Shown piece by piece: positions 18,660 to 28,067 of a DNA stretch of 64,000 nt. The stretch's first letter is position 1. Each line of letters starts with the position of its first letter. A program made the translations under genes and the position numbers. This DNA comes from Flavobacteriales bacterium (GTDB taxonomy: Bacteria; Bacteroidota; Bacteroidia; Flavobacteriales_G; Salibacteraceae), in assembly GCA_003499525.1 (NCBI GenBank), contig DNTB01000076.1, forward strand, positions 70,253-134,252. Direction: 5' to 3'. Under the pieces are notes generated by a model that worked only from the letters and a program-made list of their open reading frames with translations, was not told the origin of the DNA and searched no databases.

Positions 18660-20894
18660 TTAGTTTGTTCTGAGTACTTTATTGATGGAAATCAATTCTT
18701 CCTGAGCTCCTCTGATCTCTATCAAGAGAATTCCAGACGAAACACTCTGCAAGTCAATGGTGGTGAAACCAAAAGGATTCAGCCAACCGTTGCTGACCAC
18801 ACGCCCTGTAATATCGTAGACTACATAGGTCATTTCCTTTTCATAACCGTCTACTGCAACATTCACAAAACTCTCGGCAGGATTTGGAAACAACACTGTT
18901 TCAACCCTGCGGCCGTCAATGGTAGTGATGTTTGTAGTAGTATCCGGAAGGTCAACCCGTACGCCGTCATCAAGCAGGTTAATGATGTCGTAATTGCTCC
19001 TGGGGAGCAATCTGTAATTGCTGAAGCTATAGTACATCTGGCCGATGATGGTGTCCATTTCCATTTCAGGAGTGGTGATGACGGGATCCACCTGCATAAT
19101 GCCCTCATTGTTGACGTAGAATGAGTCGGTTACCAGAGAAACCCATAATGAAGAGAATGCTCTACTGTTTTGACGTCCTGCCAATACTCTTGTACCTTGT
19201 GATAAAGTGGTATCATCTCCAACAACATAATCACCAAAGTCGGCATTTTCATTCATCATTTTCATGCTGGTTCCGGGGGTGGAATGCACCAATCCTATCA
19301 ACATTCCCTCATATTTTTCCATTTCTCCGGAATTGTACAGATCACTGTCTGACGGATTGATATAAGTGGTTTCAAGCGGTGCCGTATTGCCGGTAACGAC
19401 AACATTGTTAACTCTGAGTCTTGTAAAACCAAAATCCTCTTCAACCTCGCCCGTGACGGTCACTTCCTGGCCCCTGCTTAGCGTTGCCAGTTGAGGATCT
19501 CCCACCAGATTGATACCGCTCCATTCATTGGCACCGGGTTGCTGAATGTAAACGTATCCTATATCCCAATCCTTTGTAGTGGCGGTCACAATACCGGTAA
19601 CGGTCATTTCCTCTCCTTCGTAGTATGACTCATCGTTGTTATAATCGAGGACCATTTGCAAGTCAACAATAGTTGCTCCATTGTCACGAACAGTATATGC
19701 TATTACGGGTTGGTTGCCTCCTGATGGTGTTGGAATGATCGTTTCATTTCCGGCATTGTCCACGGCCCGGAGATAATAACCTATCATGGTGCCGTCTGAA
19801 AATGAGGGAATCTGATATTCGTATTCATCAGTAGATCCTGAGACCAGACTCAAGTTAGCCTGAGTGAAGTTCCCGCCTGAAATGTCATTGGTATAGTAGA
19901 TTTCAGCAGTTGCAATACTGCCGTCACTATCTGTAATTGAGCATCCTACTAGGGCAGTTTCAGTGCTGGTGGGCATTGTTGGTGTTCGGGTCAGGCTTGT
20001 AATTAATGGTGGAGTAACCCCTACTTCGTAATGCGACGTATCGAAAGGATTGAGTTCATACCCTCTTCCACCAGCTCCGGTACATCCATTTTCTGAGTGC
20101 AGGATAATGCCTTTGAGAGAAGCGTACTGCGTGCCGACTGCAGGCGGCACAAAACTACCATTGCTTTGCGGGGATGCAGGATTAACGGCGGTATGTCCAG
20201 GAAGTTTTTGAACCATATACCGATCTGAGATATTGATGGTATTTCCATTGGCATCCGCCACATCCAGACTTACCCTGCTATTGCCTGAGAAGAAATTAAC
20301 TGCAGTAACGGTTACGTTCTGAATTTCAACAAATGAACCTTCCCATTCCTCACCGGTTTCAAGGATATTGGTGCGATTGACATCATTGAGGTCACCGACA
20401 TTGACCACTGTTGGTTGAGGTGGAGTCGTAAAGCCCGATACTATAACACTTGAGTTATCTATGGGGTTTATCTGTGACTGTCCCGAAAACCTGTTCACCC
20501 AACCGGTGACGAAAATGATGTCTCCCGCCACTAATTGGTTCAAGGCAGATACAGGTTGATTTTGACCACCTGCATCCACATAAACTCCATGAACTTCGAT
20601 ACCCCTGAAGTCTCCCATTTGGGCATTCATGGAAGTATCCACAATGTTTACCGCAGGCCTGTAGTTTCCGTTTACAGATCCTGATGCTATTTCTGTTAGG
20701 TTTCCATTGTGCATGACCACACCCACAACGACCACGGTGTCGTCATAGTAAGCTGAAGTGTCGTTACAATTCGCCAGGTCCGTCTGGTCAACAAATTGTA
20801 TGTCCCGCACGGTTACGGTGTCATACTGGGCCGCCACTGACAAGCTAAACCCTAAAAACAAAGCAAGAAGTAGATTTGATTTCATATCTCTCAT
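18660..20894 (-). CDS. T9SS-sorted secreted protein with OB-fold (YhcR/ExeM-type) repeats
   Basis: 744 aa. Signal peptide MKSNLLLALFLGFSLSVAAQ (from residue 4); the first ATG overlaps the previous stop as ATGA, the second ATG is three codons on. Several OB-like segments: VVVVGVVMHNGN... with GDIIFVTGWVNRFSG (about 50-140), EGSFVEIQNVTVTAVNFFSG (about 190-230), and YYEGEEMTVTGIVTAT... with LSRGQEVTVTGEVEEDFG (about 425-500). An Ig-like section lies between. The last ~80 residues form a type A T9SS domain (VLFPNPAESFVNVAVD ... VVYDITGRVV ... SGILLIEI). Repeats of this type occur in front of extracellular nucleases such as ExeM; here the nuclease domain is a separate nearby gene. Confident on T9SS, less on OB assignment. 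Confidence 0.8.
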   Translation of the reverse strand: MRDMKSNLLLALFLGFSLSVAAQYDTVTVRDIQFVDQTDLANCNDTSAYYDDTVVVVGVVMHNGNLTEIASGSVNGNYRPAVNIVDTSMNAQMGDFRGIEVHGVYVDAGGQNQPVSALNQLVAGDIIFVTGWVNRFSGQSQINPIDNSSVIVSGFTTPPQPTVVNVGDLNDVNRTNILETGEEWEGSFVEIQNVTVTAVNFFSGNSRVSLDVADANGNTINISDRYMVQKLPGHTAVNPASPQSNGSFVPPAVGTQYASLKGIILHSENGCTGAGGRGYELNPFDTSHYEVGVTPPLITSLTRTPTMPTSTETALVGCSITDSDGSIATAEIYYTNDISGGNFTQANLSLVSGSTDEYEYQIPSFSDGTMIGYYLRAVDNAGNETIIPTPSGGNQPVIAYTVRDNGATIVDLQMVLDYNNDESYYEGEEMTVTGIVTATTKDWDIGYVYIQQPGANEWSGINLVGDPQLATLSRGQEVTVTGEVEEDFGFTRLRVNNVVVTGNTAPLETTYINPSDSDLYNSGEMEKYEGMLIGLVHSTPGTSMKMMNENADFGDYVVGDDTTLSQGTRVLAGRQNSRAFSSLWVSLVTDSFYVNNEGIMQVDPVITTPEMEMDTIIGQMYYSFSNYRLLPRSNYDIINLLDDGVRVDLPDTTTNITTIDGRRVETVLFPNPAESFVNVAVDGYEKEMTYVVYDITGRVVSNGWLNPFGFTTIDLQSVSSGILLIEIRGAQEELISINKVLRTN

Positions 20895-23011
20895 TTAATA
20901 ATTAAAAATTTGCCTTTATATAATTTCCCCGTTTCGAGGTCTTCCACACTAAAAACATAGAGTCCGCGGGCAAGAATCTGACTGTCTTCTGACAATAAAT
21001 TCCATGCGTGCTCTCCACCTGAAAAAACATTATTATCTGGATCTACAGCTCCGAAGGTTTGAAACCACCGGATATCTGACCCATTGTAATCCTGATCGTG
21101 ATAAATTTCTTTGATAAAATCGCCGGCTGTGGTGTACACTCGAATCTTACAACGTTCCGGAAGGTTAGCAAAATATATTTTTCTACTCTCCTCTTGAAAA
21201 TTACTCTTACCCTCCCAGGATGCTCCGGCATAGTATGGATTCGGATATACGAATGGTCCATTTTCTTCTGGATTGTCATTTACTCTGGTACCGGCAAAAA
21301 CTCTTCGGTTAGTCGAATTCGGGTTTGATTCCAGAGATTCCAGATTAGCCCCAGGATTTCCACGGTCAAACGCAGTTACTGCAACCGCATATTGCCAACC
21401 GTTTTGAATGTTGTCAAGTGTATATCTGTAGTAGTAGATGTTGGTATCTCCCTCAAAAGTTACAGGCTCCGATAAAGTCACCTGATCGAAACCCACCTCA
21501 TTAAACAGGTTGTTGCCTTTGATGTCATACTCTCCAACCTTTACGAACTCCAATCTCGGTGGGGTTTGTAATACATCAAAACCCAGTTTGGAAAGATAAA
21601 CCCTGTACCCTTCAAAATCCAGTTCCTGAGTGATAGGGTCAACAGACGATTCGGCATTGTTGCTCCAGTAGATATCGATTTTATGATCGCCAGCCTCAAC
21701 CCTGATACGAGGTCGGTCAGGAGGAGCAGGGAGAATGTATCTGGTTACGCGTCCATTACCATCCAAATCTTCTCCTGGGTCAAGAATTCCATTGAAGTTC
21801 TTGTCTTCGCCGTTGTAGGCAGTTTGAGCCCAGCCGGCATTTTGCATCAAAAAGGCGCGTTGAATCTCGTTATTTTCTGAATTTGGATTGCCATCTTCAT
21901 TCTTTGGTGCCAATACAAAAGCGTAAGTAATATTGATCGTATCTCCAGGTTGAAAATCGCGAAACGGCCCTAGCGCAACCAAATCAGCCCGGTTTCCGGC
22001 CTGATTAATACTTTCTCTTAAGGAAAGCGCATTGCAATTCGGATTCTGACTTGAGTTTTGATCCCAACATTGATTATAGTTCAATCCTGCGCTCATTCTT
22101 TGGTAGCGCTGTGCATCGTTTTGAGGCAAAAAGAAAATCGGATCGGTACTGTTATTAAACTGCCAGGTGCTGTAATGCGAATTAAACCTATTCGTAGAAT
22201 CCAATAATGGATGATGAAAACCATTTTTATCCTCGGCTCCCAGGAATTTTTGACCCACATAAGTGTCGGTAAAGCCCACATCTCCGTCAGCATCAAAGCA
22301 ATAAGCCATGAATAGAGAATCGAGATACCCGTTGCCTCCTTTGTTATAAAATGCCGAACCTCCTGATCCTGCGGGCGTGATGTTGATGTTACGAATTACG
22401 GTATTCGCCCACAGAGCGAAATATGCACTATCAATGAGGTTCTGGCTGTTGTTTACAACATAAAAGTTGAGTATGACGAAAAAATCACTAAACGAATAGC
22501 TCCAGTTGTATACCTCTCCTCGAACATCGACAAACATAGGGTTGGTATGACCCTGAATTTGGATTTGTGTACCGGGTATCAGAATATTCTCATCAGTGTA
22601 GACGGATATAAGATCTTCGTGCGATACGGCCTCAGGTGAGAAAAAAGGACTGTCGAAGAAAGAACTTCTATACTGAAGGTCACCGCTTTTGTTCGTGAAC
22701 TCAAAGCCTGCTCTTCCGGTAGAATAACCCGAAGAAGCATCATATGCCGAAGTACTAACCAGAGTCTGCCCGTTGACAATACCCCCAAACCAGATACCGG
22801 ATTCAAAAAGGTGTTCAATTCCCGACTGTACCGGATACTCGCATGATTTGGTGCCACTGCCATCCCGGTAACCCCTGAATGCATTTCCGAATGTTCCAAT
22901 ATTGGTCACGTTGATAGCAACGTTGGAAATGGATGTATTTCGCTCGTTGAACGATTGTCCAAAAACTGATCCTGAGATAGCAAAGAAGAGTGAGAGTAAG
23001 GGTATCCTCAT
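20891..23011 (-). CDS. Large secreted protein with Ca-binding-like loop and C-terminal sorting-like domain
   Basis: 706 aa. Signal peptide MRIPLLSLFFAISGSVFGQ. The first 350 residues are rich in aromatic beta-type stretches (SFSDFFVILNFYVVNNSQN, SAYFALWANTVIRN) and include GYLDSLFMAYCFDADGDVGFTD. Around residues 398-425 DKNFNGILDPGEDLDGNG resembles an EF-hand/dockerin calcium loop. An Fn3-like segment follows (IDIYWSNNAESS..., FEGYRVYLSKLGFD). The end has FVYPNPYYAG, CKIRVYTTAGDFIKEI and ARGLYVFSVEDLETGKLYKGKFLIIK, similar in plan to FlgD/T9SS C-terminal domains. No enzyme motif is recognised. ATGA overlap with the next gene implies coupled expression and perhaps a shared complex. Confidence 0.72.
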   Translation of the reverse strand: MRIPLLSLFFAISGSVFGQSFNERNTSISNVAINVTNIGTFGNAFRGYRDGSGTKSCEYPVQSGIEHLFESGIWFGGIVNGQTLVSTSAYDASSGYSTGRAGFEFTNKSGDLQYRSSFFDSPFFSPEAVSHEDLISVYTDENILIPGTQIQIQGHTNPMFVDVRGEVYNWSYSFSDFFVILNFYVVNNSQNLIDSAYFALWANTVIRNINITPAGSGGSAFYNKGGNGYLDSLFMAYCFDADGDVGFTDTYVGQKFLGAEDKNGFHHPLLDSTNRFNSHYSTWQFNNSTDPIFFLPQNDAQRYQRMSAGLNYNQCWDQNSSQNPNCNALSLRESINQAGNRADLVALGPFRDFQPGDTINITYAFVLAPKNEDGNPNSENNEIQRAFLMQNAGWAQTAYNGEDKNFNGILDPGEDLDGNGRVTRYILPAPPDRPRIRVEAGDHKIDIYWSNNAESSVDPITQELDFEGYRVYLSKLGFDVLQTPPRLEFVKVGEYDIKGNNLFNEVGFDQVTLSEPVTFEGDTNIYYYRYTLDNIQNGWQYAVAVTAFDRGNPGANLESLESNPNSTNRRVFAGTRVNDNPEENGPFVYPNPYYAGASWEGKSNFQEESRKIYFANLPERCKIRVYTTAGDFIKEIYHDQDYNGSDIRWFQTFGAVDPDNNVFSGGEHAWNLLSEDSQILARGLYVFSVEDLETGKLYKGKFLIIK

Positions 23012-23071
23012 TGACTGACCAAAATTGTAAAAGTTATTGGTTCCACAAATGATTTGAGCTTTAAGTTTGAA

Positions 23072-24379
23072 TTAAAACAACACTACCTTTTGAGCAGCTC
23101 TTTGGCCGCTATCCCTTTGTACTTCAACAATATAAATTCCAGGTTTAATGTTTTGATAATCAACCCTTTGCCAATCTGAGACTCGGTTCAGATACTGTTG
23201 GTGGAGACATTTACCGGTAAGATCGTAGAGCCTTAGAATCTCGTTTGCACCTTGCTCATTCAAAAGCACATAAGCCTCATGGCTCTTAGTCCGAACTAAA
23301 AAGTGAAAGTCATCAGCACTTGGTCCCCGTAGTGCATTCGGTTCACCTTCCTCTATGGCGATGGCCATAGTGACGGGTAAGTGGTCACTCAAATCATAAA
23401 GGGCATCAATAACCGCAGGAGGCTCTGAATTATTCTGGGGAGTATTAACGGACTCATTGAATCGGTTTCCATCATTTCCAATGGCCTTGTAACTTGTATT
23501 CACATACCTCATACCCGATGAGTTGGTCATGATATCAAAAGAAGCGAGAATAAAATCAAACCTATCGTCCATTCCCCCACCTGAGAAACAGCCCCCGTTT
23601 GTAGAACTTGTTCTGGTAGATTGGGTATGGGTAAACCTGTATTGAAAGTTGTTATTCCACTCTCCTACCTCACTAATGGGATCGAAAAACCTCTCCTGAG
23701 TTAATCCTGAACTGATCAGTTGTTGAAATGCCGGTTCTGATGCGCCTTTCACATTTAAATCACCCATTAAAAGAATATTTCCGGTAATCTGCTCATCTGC
23801 AATATATTTCATCAAAGCTTCCGCAGCATCCTCTCTCTGATTTTCATCGCTGGTGCTACTTCCTGCCTTTAGATGAGCTACAAAAACATACAGTCTGTTG
23901 GTATCTGCTCCTAAAGATAAATTGGGGTCGTTAAAATAGAGTTGATACAGGTCAATCAGCCGGATCAGCCTGATTCCGTTAACATCATTCCGAACCTGAC
24001 CCTGTCGTTCCAGAGTGAAAACTTCACTATTGTAAAACAGCATATTTGTAATGCTCGAACCTATAGTGGTGGTATACTGAGCTCTTTCATAATGAGTAAC
24101 TCCATTGACATTCAAGCTATTGGATAGAATAGAGTCTGAGTTTCCGGAAAAAGCGCCAATTTCATTGCACGCCAATATATCGGGTTCATATTCCTCAATA
24201 ATGGTTTTTAAGGCATCTTCCTTCACCGAAGGAGGATTAGAAGATGAGGTACAGAAACTATTGAAAGACCTGTAATTCAATAAATTGTACTGCATTAATC
24301 GCACTACCTGAACCTCTTGTGCGTTACTTTGGAATAGAGCGAAAGTGAAAAGGGCAATGAAGGATAACTTCGCTTTCAT
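23072..24379 (-). CDS. T9SS-sorted endonuclease/exonuclease/phosphatase-family protein
   Basis: 435 aa with the start at 24379 (MKAKLSFIALFTFALFQSNAQ), a proper signal peptide; the frame continues 30 codons upstream but those residues would precede the signal. EEP-superfamily motifs: MQYNLLNYR near the mature start, DILACNEIGA (metal-binding Glu), FVAHLKAGSS, LLMGDLNVKG (catalytic Asp-Asn), and LYDLSDHLPVTMAIA (final Asp-His). C-terminal 75 residues: LRLYDLTGKCLHQQYL ... IKPGIYIVEVQ ... QKVVLF, a type A T9SS sorting domain. Predicted to be exported and act on nucleic acids or phosphoesters outside the cell. A TATATTTG box at 24405-24398 is a likely -7 element. First gene of the surface cluster. 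Confidence 0.88.
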   Translation of the reverse strand: MKAKLSFIALFTFALFQSNAQEVQVVRLMQYNLLNYRSFNSFCTSSSNPPSVKEDALKTIIEEYEPDILACNEIGAFSGNSDSILSNSLNVNGVTHYERAQYTTTIGSSITNMLFYNSEVFTLERQGQVRNDVNGIRLIRLIDLYQLYFNDPNLSLGADTNRLYVFVAHLKAGSSTSDENQREDAAEALMKYIADEQITGNILLMGDLNVKGASEPAFQQLISSGLTQERFFDPISEVGEWNNNFQYRFTHTQSTRTSSTNGGCFSGGGMDDRFDFILASFDIMTNSSGMRYVNTSYKAIGNDGNRFNESVNTPQNNSEPPAVIDALYDLSDHLPVTMAIAIEEGEPNALRGPSADDFHFLVRTKSHEAYVLLNEQGANEILRLYDLTGKCLHQQYLNRVSDWQRVDYQNIKPGIYIVEVQRDSGQRAAQKVVLF

Positions 24380-24498
24380 AGAAAAGTTTAAGGGGCGCAA
24401 ATATACGGGCAGATGATCATAAGAAAAGGCTTTATGAATTGAGAGAATGTAAGTTTGTGTAAAATTCATTCAACATATATTAGCACTTTGTTCTGATT

Positions 24499-25224
24499 AT
24501 GAGTGAGCGCCTCGTCATTATACCTACGTACAACGAAAGGGAGAATATTGAAAAGATGATACATACCGTCTTTTCGCTGGATATCCCTTTCGATATTCTC
24601 GTCGTAGATGACGGTTCTCCTGATGGAACTGCCACTATTGTCAAAAAACTTCAAAATCAATACTCAGGAAACCTTCATCTTGTCGAACGATCCGGCAAAC
24701 TGGGGCTGGGTACTGCCTACGTTCATGGGTTCAAATGGGCTCTTGATAGAGGATTTGAGTTCATTTTTGAGATGGATTGCGATTTTTCTCACGACCCTAA
24801 AGATCTCGTTCGATTATATGAAGCTTGTATTGATGAAAAGGCAGATTTGGTGATCGGCTCTCGCTACAAATCTGGTGTGAACGTGGTGAACTGGCCAATG
24901 GGAAGAGTACTGATGTCATACTATGCCTCTGTATATGTTCGGTTTATTACCGGAATGAATATTCGTGACACCACAGCAGGATTTAAGTGTTATCGTGCTG
25001 AAGTACTCAGAAAAATAGACATAGATAATATTTCTTTCAAAGGCTATGCATTTCAAATTGAAATGAAGTTTAGAACCTGGAGAAAAGGATTTAAAATATT
25101 TGAGGTACCCATCATCTTTACCGATCGACGGGAAGGGGTTTCCAAGATGTCTGGGGGCATTTTCAAAGAGGCAGTTTTTGGAGTCATACAACTAAAACTA
25201 AAGAGCATCTTCGGAAAAATTTAA
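24499..25224 (+). CDS. Family 2 glycosyltransferase, polyprenol-phosphate mannose synthase-like
   Basis: 241 aa, GT-A fold. N-terminal VIIPTYNERENIEKM, nucleotide-binding DDGSPDGTATIV, donor-metal DCDFSHDPKDL, and the RVLMSYYASVYVRFI, DTTAGFKCYR and IFTDRREGVSKMSGGIFKEA stretches closely match polyprenol monophosphomannose synthases. There is no C-terminal membrane pair, so it is the short soluble form. It would make a mannosyl- or other glycosyl-phosphopolyprenol on the cytoplasmic face of the membrane. The gene is divergent from the nuclease gene and 3 bp upstream of dihydroorotase. Confidence 0.9.
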   Translation: MSERLVIIPTYNERENIEKMIHTVFSLDIPFDILVVDDGSPDGTATIVKKLQNQYSGNLHLVERSGKLGLGTAYVHGFKWALDRGFEFIFEMDCDFSHDPKDLVRLYEACIDEKADLVIGSRYKSGVNVVNWPMGRVLMSYYASVYVRFITGMNIRDTTAGFKCYRAEVLRKIDIDNISFKGYAFQIEMKFRTWRKGFKIFEVPIIFTDRREGVSKMSGGIFKEAVFGVIQLKLKSIFGKI

Positions 25225-25227
25225 ACC

Positions 25228-26559
25228 ATGCAAACTCTCATCAAACACGCTACCATAATCAATGAAGGTCAGAGGTTTATTGGCAGCATCTTAATTGATA
25301 ACCATCTGATTTCCAAAGTAATAACTGAAGGAGTATTGCCCAAAGCAGACCGAATAATTGATGCTGAAGGAAAACTTCTCATTCCCGGAATGATCGACGA
25401 TCAGGTACATTTCAGGGAGCCGGGCCTGACCCACAAAGCTGAAATTTATACTGAGGCTAAAGCCGCGGTTGCAGGCGGAATTACCAGTTTTATGGAAATG
25501 CCGAATACCGTTCCGCAGGCAGTTACCATTGAAGAACTGGAAAAGAAATATACTCGTGCTGCAGAGTGCTCATTGGCCAACTATTCTTTTTTTCTTGGCA
25601 CGACCAACAACAATATTGAAGAAATAAAAAGGTTGGATACCCGGTCAATTTGTGGAGTAAAAATTTTTATGGGCTCCTCCACCGGAGATATGGTTGTGGA
25701 TCTTCAGGAAGCTTTGGAAGAAACTTTTCAAAATGCTCCATCAATTATAGCGACACATTGTGAGGATGATGCCATCATTGCCGAAAATCAGGCTGAATAT
25801 GAAAAAAAATACAGTGAGGATATACCTTTCGAATATCACCCTTTAATTCGCAGCAGAGAGGCCTGTCTTGCTTCTTCAAAAAAAGCCATTGACCTGGCTC
25901 AGCGAAATGATGCAAAGCTTCATATACTTCATATTTCTACCCGTGATGAGCTCGACCTTTTTACTCAGGGCAAAATGAGTGATAAGCAAATAACAGCCGA
26001 AGCTTGTGTCCATCACCTGTATTTTACTGATGAAGATTATAAAACCAAAGGTGCTTTCATCAAATGGAATCCTGCGGTAAAAGAAAAAGCTGATAGAGAT
26101 GCTATAAGGGAAGCCGTTATGAGCGATAAAATTGATGTAATAGCTACAGATCACGCTCCACATACCTATGAGGAAAAGAGCAATCCCTACACCTCTGCTC
26201 CTTCAGGAGGACCCCTGGTTCAGCATGCCCTTTCGGCTTTATTTGAACTCTGCGATGATGGAATATTTACTTATGAAAAAGTGGTAGAGAAAATAGCACA
26301 TAATCCAGCTATGCTCTTTAACGTTCAGAATAGAGGATTTATAAGAGAAGGGTACTTCGCCGACTTGGTGCTAATAGATACACAACGACCCTATACCGTA
26401 GAAAACGATAACATTCTTTATAAGTGTGGGTGGTCTCCCTTCGAAGGTCATACATTTGATAATCAGGTGATTGCAACGTTTGTGAATGGACATTTGGCCT
26501 ACATTGGTGGAGAATTCGACGAAAGTCAGAAGGGTATGAGATTAACCTTTGATCGATGA
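25228..26559 (+). CDS. pyrC: Dihydroorotase
   Basis: 443 aa amidohydrolase of de novo pyrimidine synthesis. Seen: metal motif region IDDQVHFREPGLTHKAE, the carboxylated-lysine motif GVKIFMGSS, IATHCEDDA, LHILHIST and IATDHAPHTYEEK (catalytic Asp). The first metal-binding residue is Gln-Val-His rather than the His-x-His of most amidohydrolases; from memory, Bacteroidota dihydroorotases share this DDQVHFREPG form. Start MQTLIKHATIINEG gives the usual N-terminal strand. Three bp after the glycosyltransferase and 4 bp overlap with the DUF4296 gene, so an operon. Confidence 0.93.
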   Translation: MQTLIKHATIINEGQRFIGSILIDNHLISKVITEGVLPKADRIIDAEGKLLIPGMIDDQVHFREPGLTHKAEIYTEAKAAVAGGITSFMEMPNTVPQAVTIEELEKKYTRAAECSLANYSFFLGTTNNNIEEIKRLDTRSICGVKIFMGSSTGDMVVDLQEALEETFQNAPSIIATHCEDDAIIAENQAEYEKKYSEDIPFEYHPLIRSREACLASSKKAIDLAQRNDAKLHILHISTRDELDLFTQGKMSDKQITAEACVHHLYFTDEDYKTKGAFIKWNPAVKEKADRDAIREAVMSDKIDVIATDHAPHTYEEKSNPYTSAPSGGPLVQHALSALFELCDDGIFTYEKVVEKIAHNPAMLFNVQNRGFIREGYFADLVLIDTQRPYTVENDNILYKCGWSPFEGHTFDNQVIATFVNGHLAYIGGEFDESQKGMRLTFDR

Positions 26560-26957
26560 GATTCAGCTTAGCCATTTTTATTTCTATACTGTTATACTCA
26601 TGCTCATCAGACAAACCTGAAAACCTGGTTTCCCAAGAAGAAATGGTGTCGATATTAAAGGAAATAAACCTTATTGAAGCACGCCGGCACAAAAGGTTCG
26701 AAGATTACAGTAATGAAGTAAACCAGACGACACTGAAGAATTACACTGCTCTGTTTAAGGCCTATAATCTAACGGACAGTACATTTTTAGAATCCTACAA
26801 TTATTACGAAGAGCATCCTAAGCAACTTGAGGAGATATATGCCAAAGTAATGATGGAGCTGGAAGAAGAATTGCGTTTATTACGAGAAGTCAACAAATCT
26901 GACCCGGATAGCATTGGACAGGATTCTGTTGGTAAAGCCATAATGAAAGGCCAGTAG
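26556..26957 (+). CDS. DUF4296 lipoprotein
   Basis: 133 aa. Lipoprotein signal with lipobox LLYSCSS (Cys about 16). The rest is helical: LVSQEEMVSILKEINLIEA, a conserved DUF4296 stretch, then LKNYTALFKAYNLTDSTFLESYNYYEEHPKQLEEIYAKVM. This family is common in Bacteroidota and has no assigned function. Overlaps dihydroorotase by 4 bp and is convergent with the epimerase gene. Confidence 0.85.
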   Translation: MRFSLAIFISILLYSCSSDKPENLVSQEEMVSILKEINLIEARRHKRFEDYSNEVNQTTLKNYTALFKAYNLTDSTFLESYNYYEEHPKQLEEIYAKVMMELEEELRLLREVNKSDPDSIGQDSVGKAIMKGQ

Positions 26958-26967
26958 AAACTTAGGT

Positions 26968-27975
26968 CTAGTCCCTGTAATACTTAGCCGTTCGTTCAAC
27001 GGCTTCAACGATAGGAGTAAAGGAAAAGCCAAGCTCTTCAGTAATTTTTTGGTTAGAATAGCTCCTTTTCAACACTGCAGATTTAAGAGAGTCCAGTGTT
27101 AACCGGCTTTCGTCATTCATGATTGTAGATCTTAGGCTTTCTGCTAACCAGGCCAGTTTGAGTAAGTTTTTACCAGCTTTCTTTTTAGCCCCATTCACCT
27201 TCATTTCTGACGCTACCAACTGCAGAAAATCCTTGTAGCTCATGTTTTCACCAATTGTCAAATAGCGCTGTCCATAAACCTTCCTGTCAAGAAGCTCTAG
27301 GAGTATTGCGGATACATCTTCCACCGCGACAAATGCATTTGACCCTTCGGTATAATAGTTCAGACCCTCTTTTACCTTCTTGAACAGCGTACCTGACGAT
27401 CGGTTCCAATTACCGGGTCCAACTACAATACATGGATTTACTACAGCAATGTCAAGACCCTCGGAATGCCCGCGCCATACCTCCCGTTCTGCGTAGTGTT
27501 TGCTAATGGAGTAATAACTTGCACCCCGGTCAGTATTCCACTTGGTTTCTTCATCAATATCACCCTCCTTTTTTACTCCAAGAGCCGCGGTAGAACTGAC
27601 ATAGCCCAATACTTCAACTCCGGACTTCAAACATGCATTCACCACATTTTCGGTGCCCTTTACATTTACTTTAAAAATTCTTGTTCTGTCCTTTCGATTA
27701 AAGCTCACCAAAGCAGCAGCATGAATAACCGATTTTGCATATTGAAAAGCGTCCTCCAAACTGAAGTACTCAGTAATATCTCCTTCGAGCCACTCTATTC
27801 TTTCAAACAATTGGCCGTCATCTTGGAGAAACCGAAAAACGTTACTTACAGTTTGGATGTCACTTTGGGGCCGTTTAAGAGCATAGACACGTTCACCACG
27901 ACTGGCCAGGTCAAATAACAGTCTGGCACCTACAATTCCAGTTCCTCCTGTTACCAGTACCCCCCTATTATCCAT
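26968..27975 (-). CDS. NAD-dependent epimerase/dehydratase-family protein
   Basis: 335 aa extended short-chain dehydrogenase. Start at 27975 (MDNRGVLVTGGTGIVGARLLFDL); the frame has an alternative ATG five codons upstream. Rossmann motif GGTGIVG, VIHAAALVSF, YVSSTAALG and the catalytic SYYSISKHYAE (Tyr-x-x-x-Lys). A small substrate domain follows (GPGNWNRSSGTLF). Relatives act on nucleotide sugars or reduce dihydroflavonol-like ketones; the substrate is not clear here. A TACATTTG box overlaps the region just upstream of the ATG (27987-27980), giving a very short or absent leader if used. Confidence 0.88.
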   Translation of the reverse strand: MDNRGVLVTGGTGIVGARLLFDLASRGERVYALKRPQSDIQTVSNVFRFLQDDGQLFERIEWLEGDITEYFSLEDAFQYAKSVIHAAALVSFNRKDRTRIFKVNVKGTENVVNACLKSGVEVLGYVSSTAALGVKKEGDIDEETKWNTDRGASYYSISKHYAEREVWRGHSEGLDIAVVNPCIVVGPGNWNRSSGTLFKKVKEGLNYYTEGSNAFVAVEDVSAILLELLDRKVYGQRYLTIGENMSYKDFLQLVASEMKVNGAKKKAGKNLLKLAWLAESLRSTIMNDESRLTLDSLKSAVLKRSYSNQKITEELGFSFTPIVEAVERTAKYYRD

Positions 27976-28037
27976 GTGCCAAATGTACAATTATGCAAAT
28001 GAGATATCACGGCTAATCGTTGTACCGATGCTGACAT

Positions 28038-28045
28038 TATCTTTG
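28038..28045 (+). promoter_or_regulatory. Putative -7 box of tyrS
   Basis: TATCTTTG matches TAnnTTTG and lies 22 bp before the tyrS ATG in the divergent gap. No clear -33 box. Weak evidence, given the short motif. Confidence 0.35.
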
Positions 28046-28067
28046 GGCGCCAAAATAAGAACTGCAC

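Noticed and set aside
18441..19124. Long open frame on the plus strand inside the T9SS gene region
   Set aside because: Antisense shadow of a well-supported minus-strand gene, no start context, no family resemblance, and it crosses the terminator.
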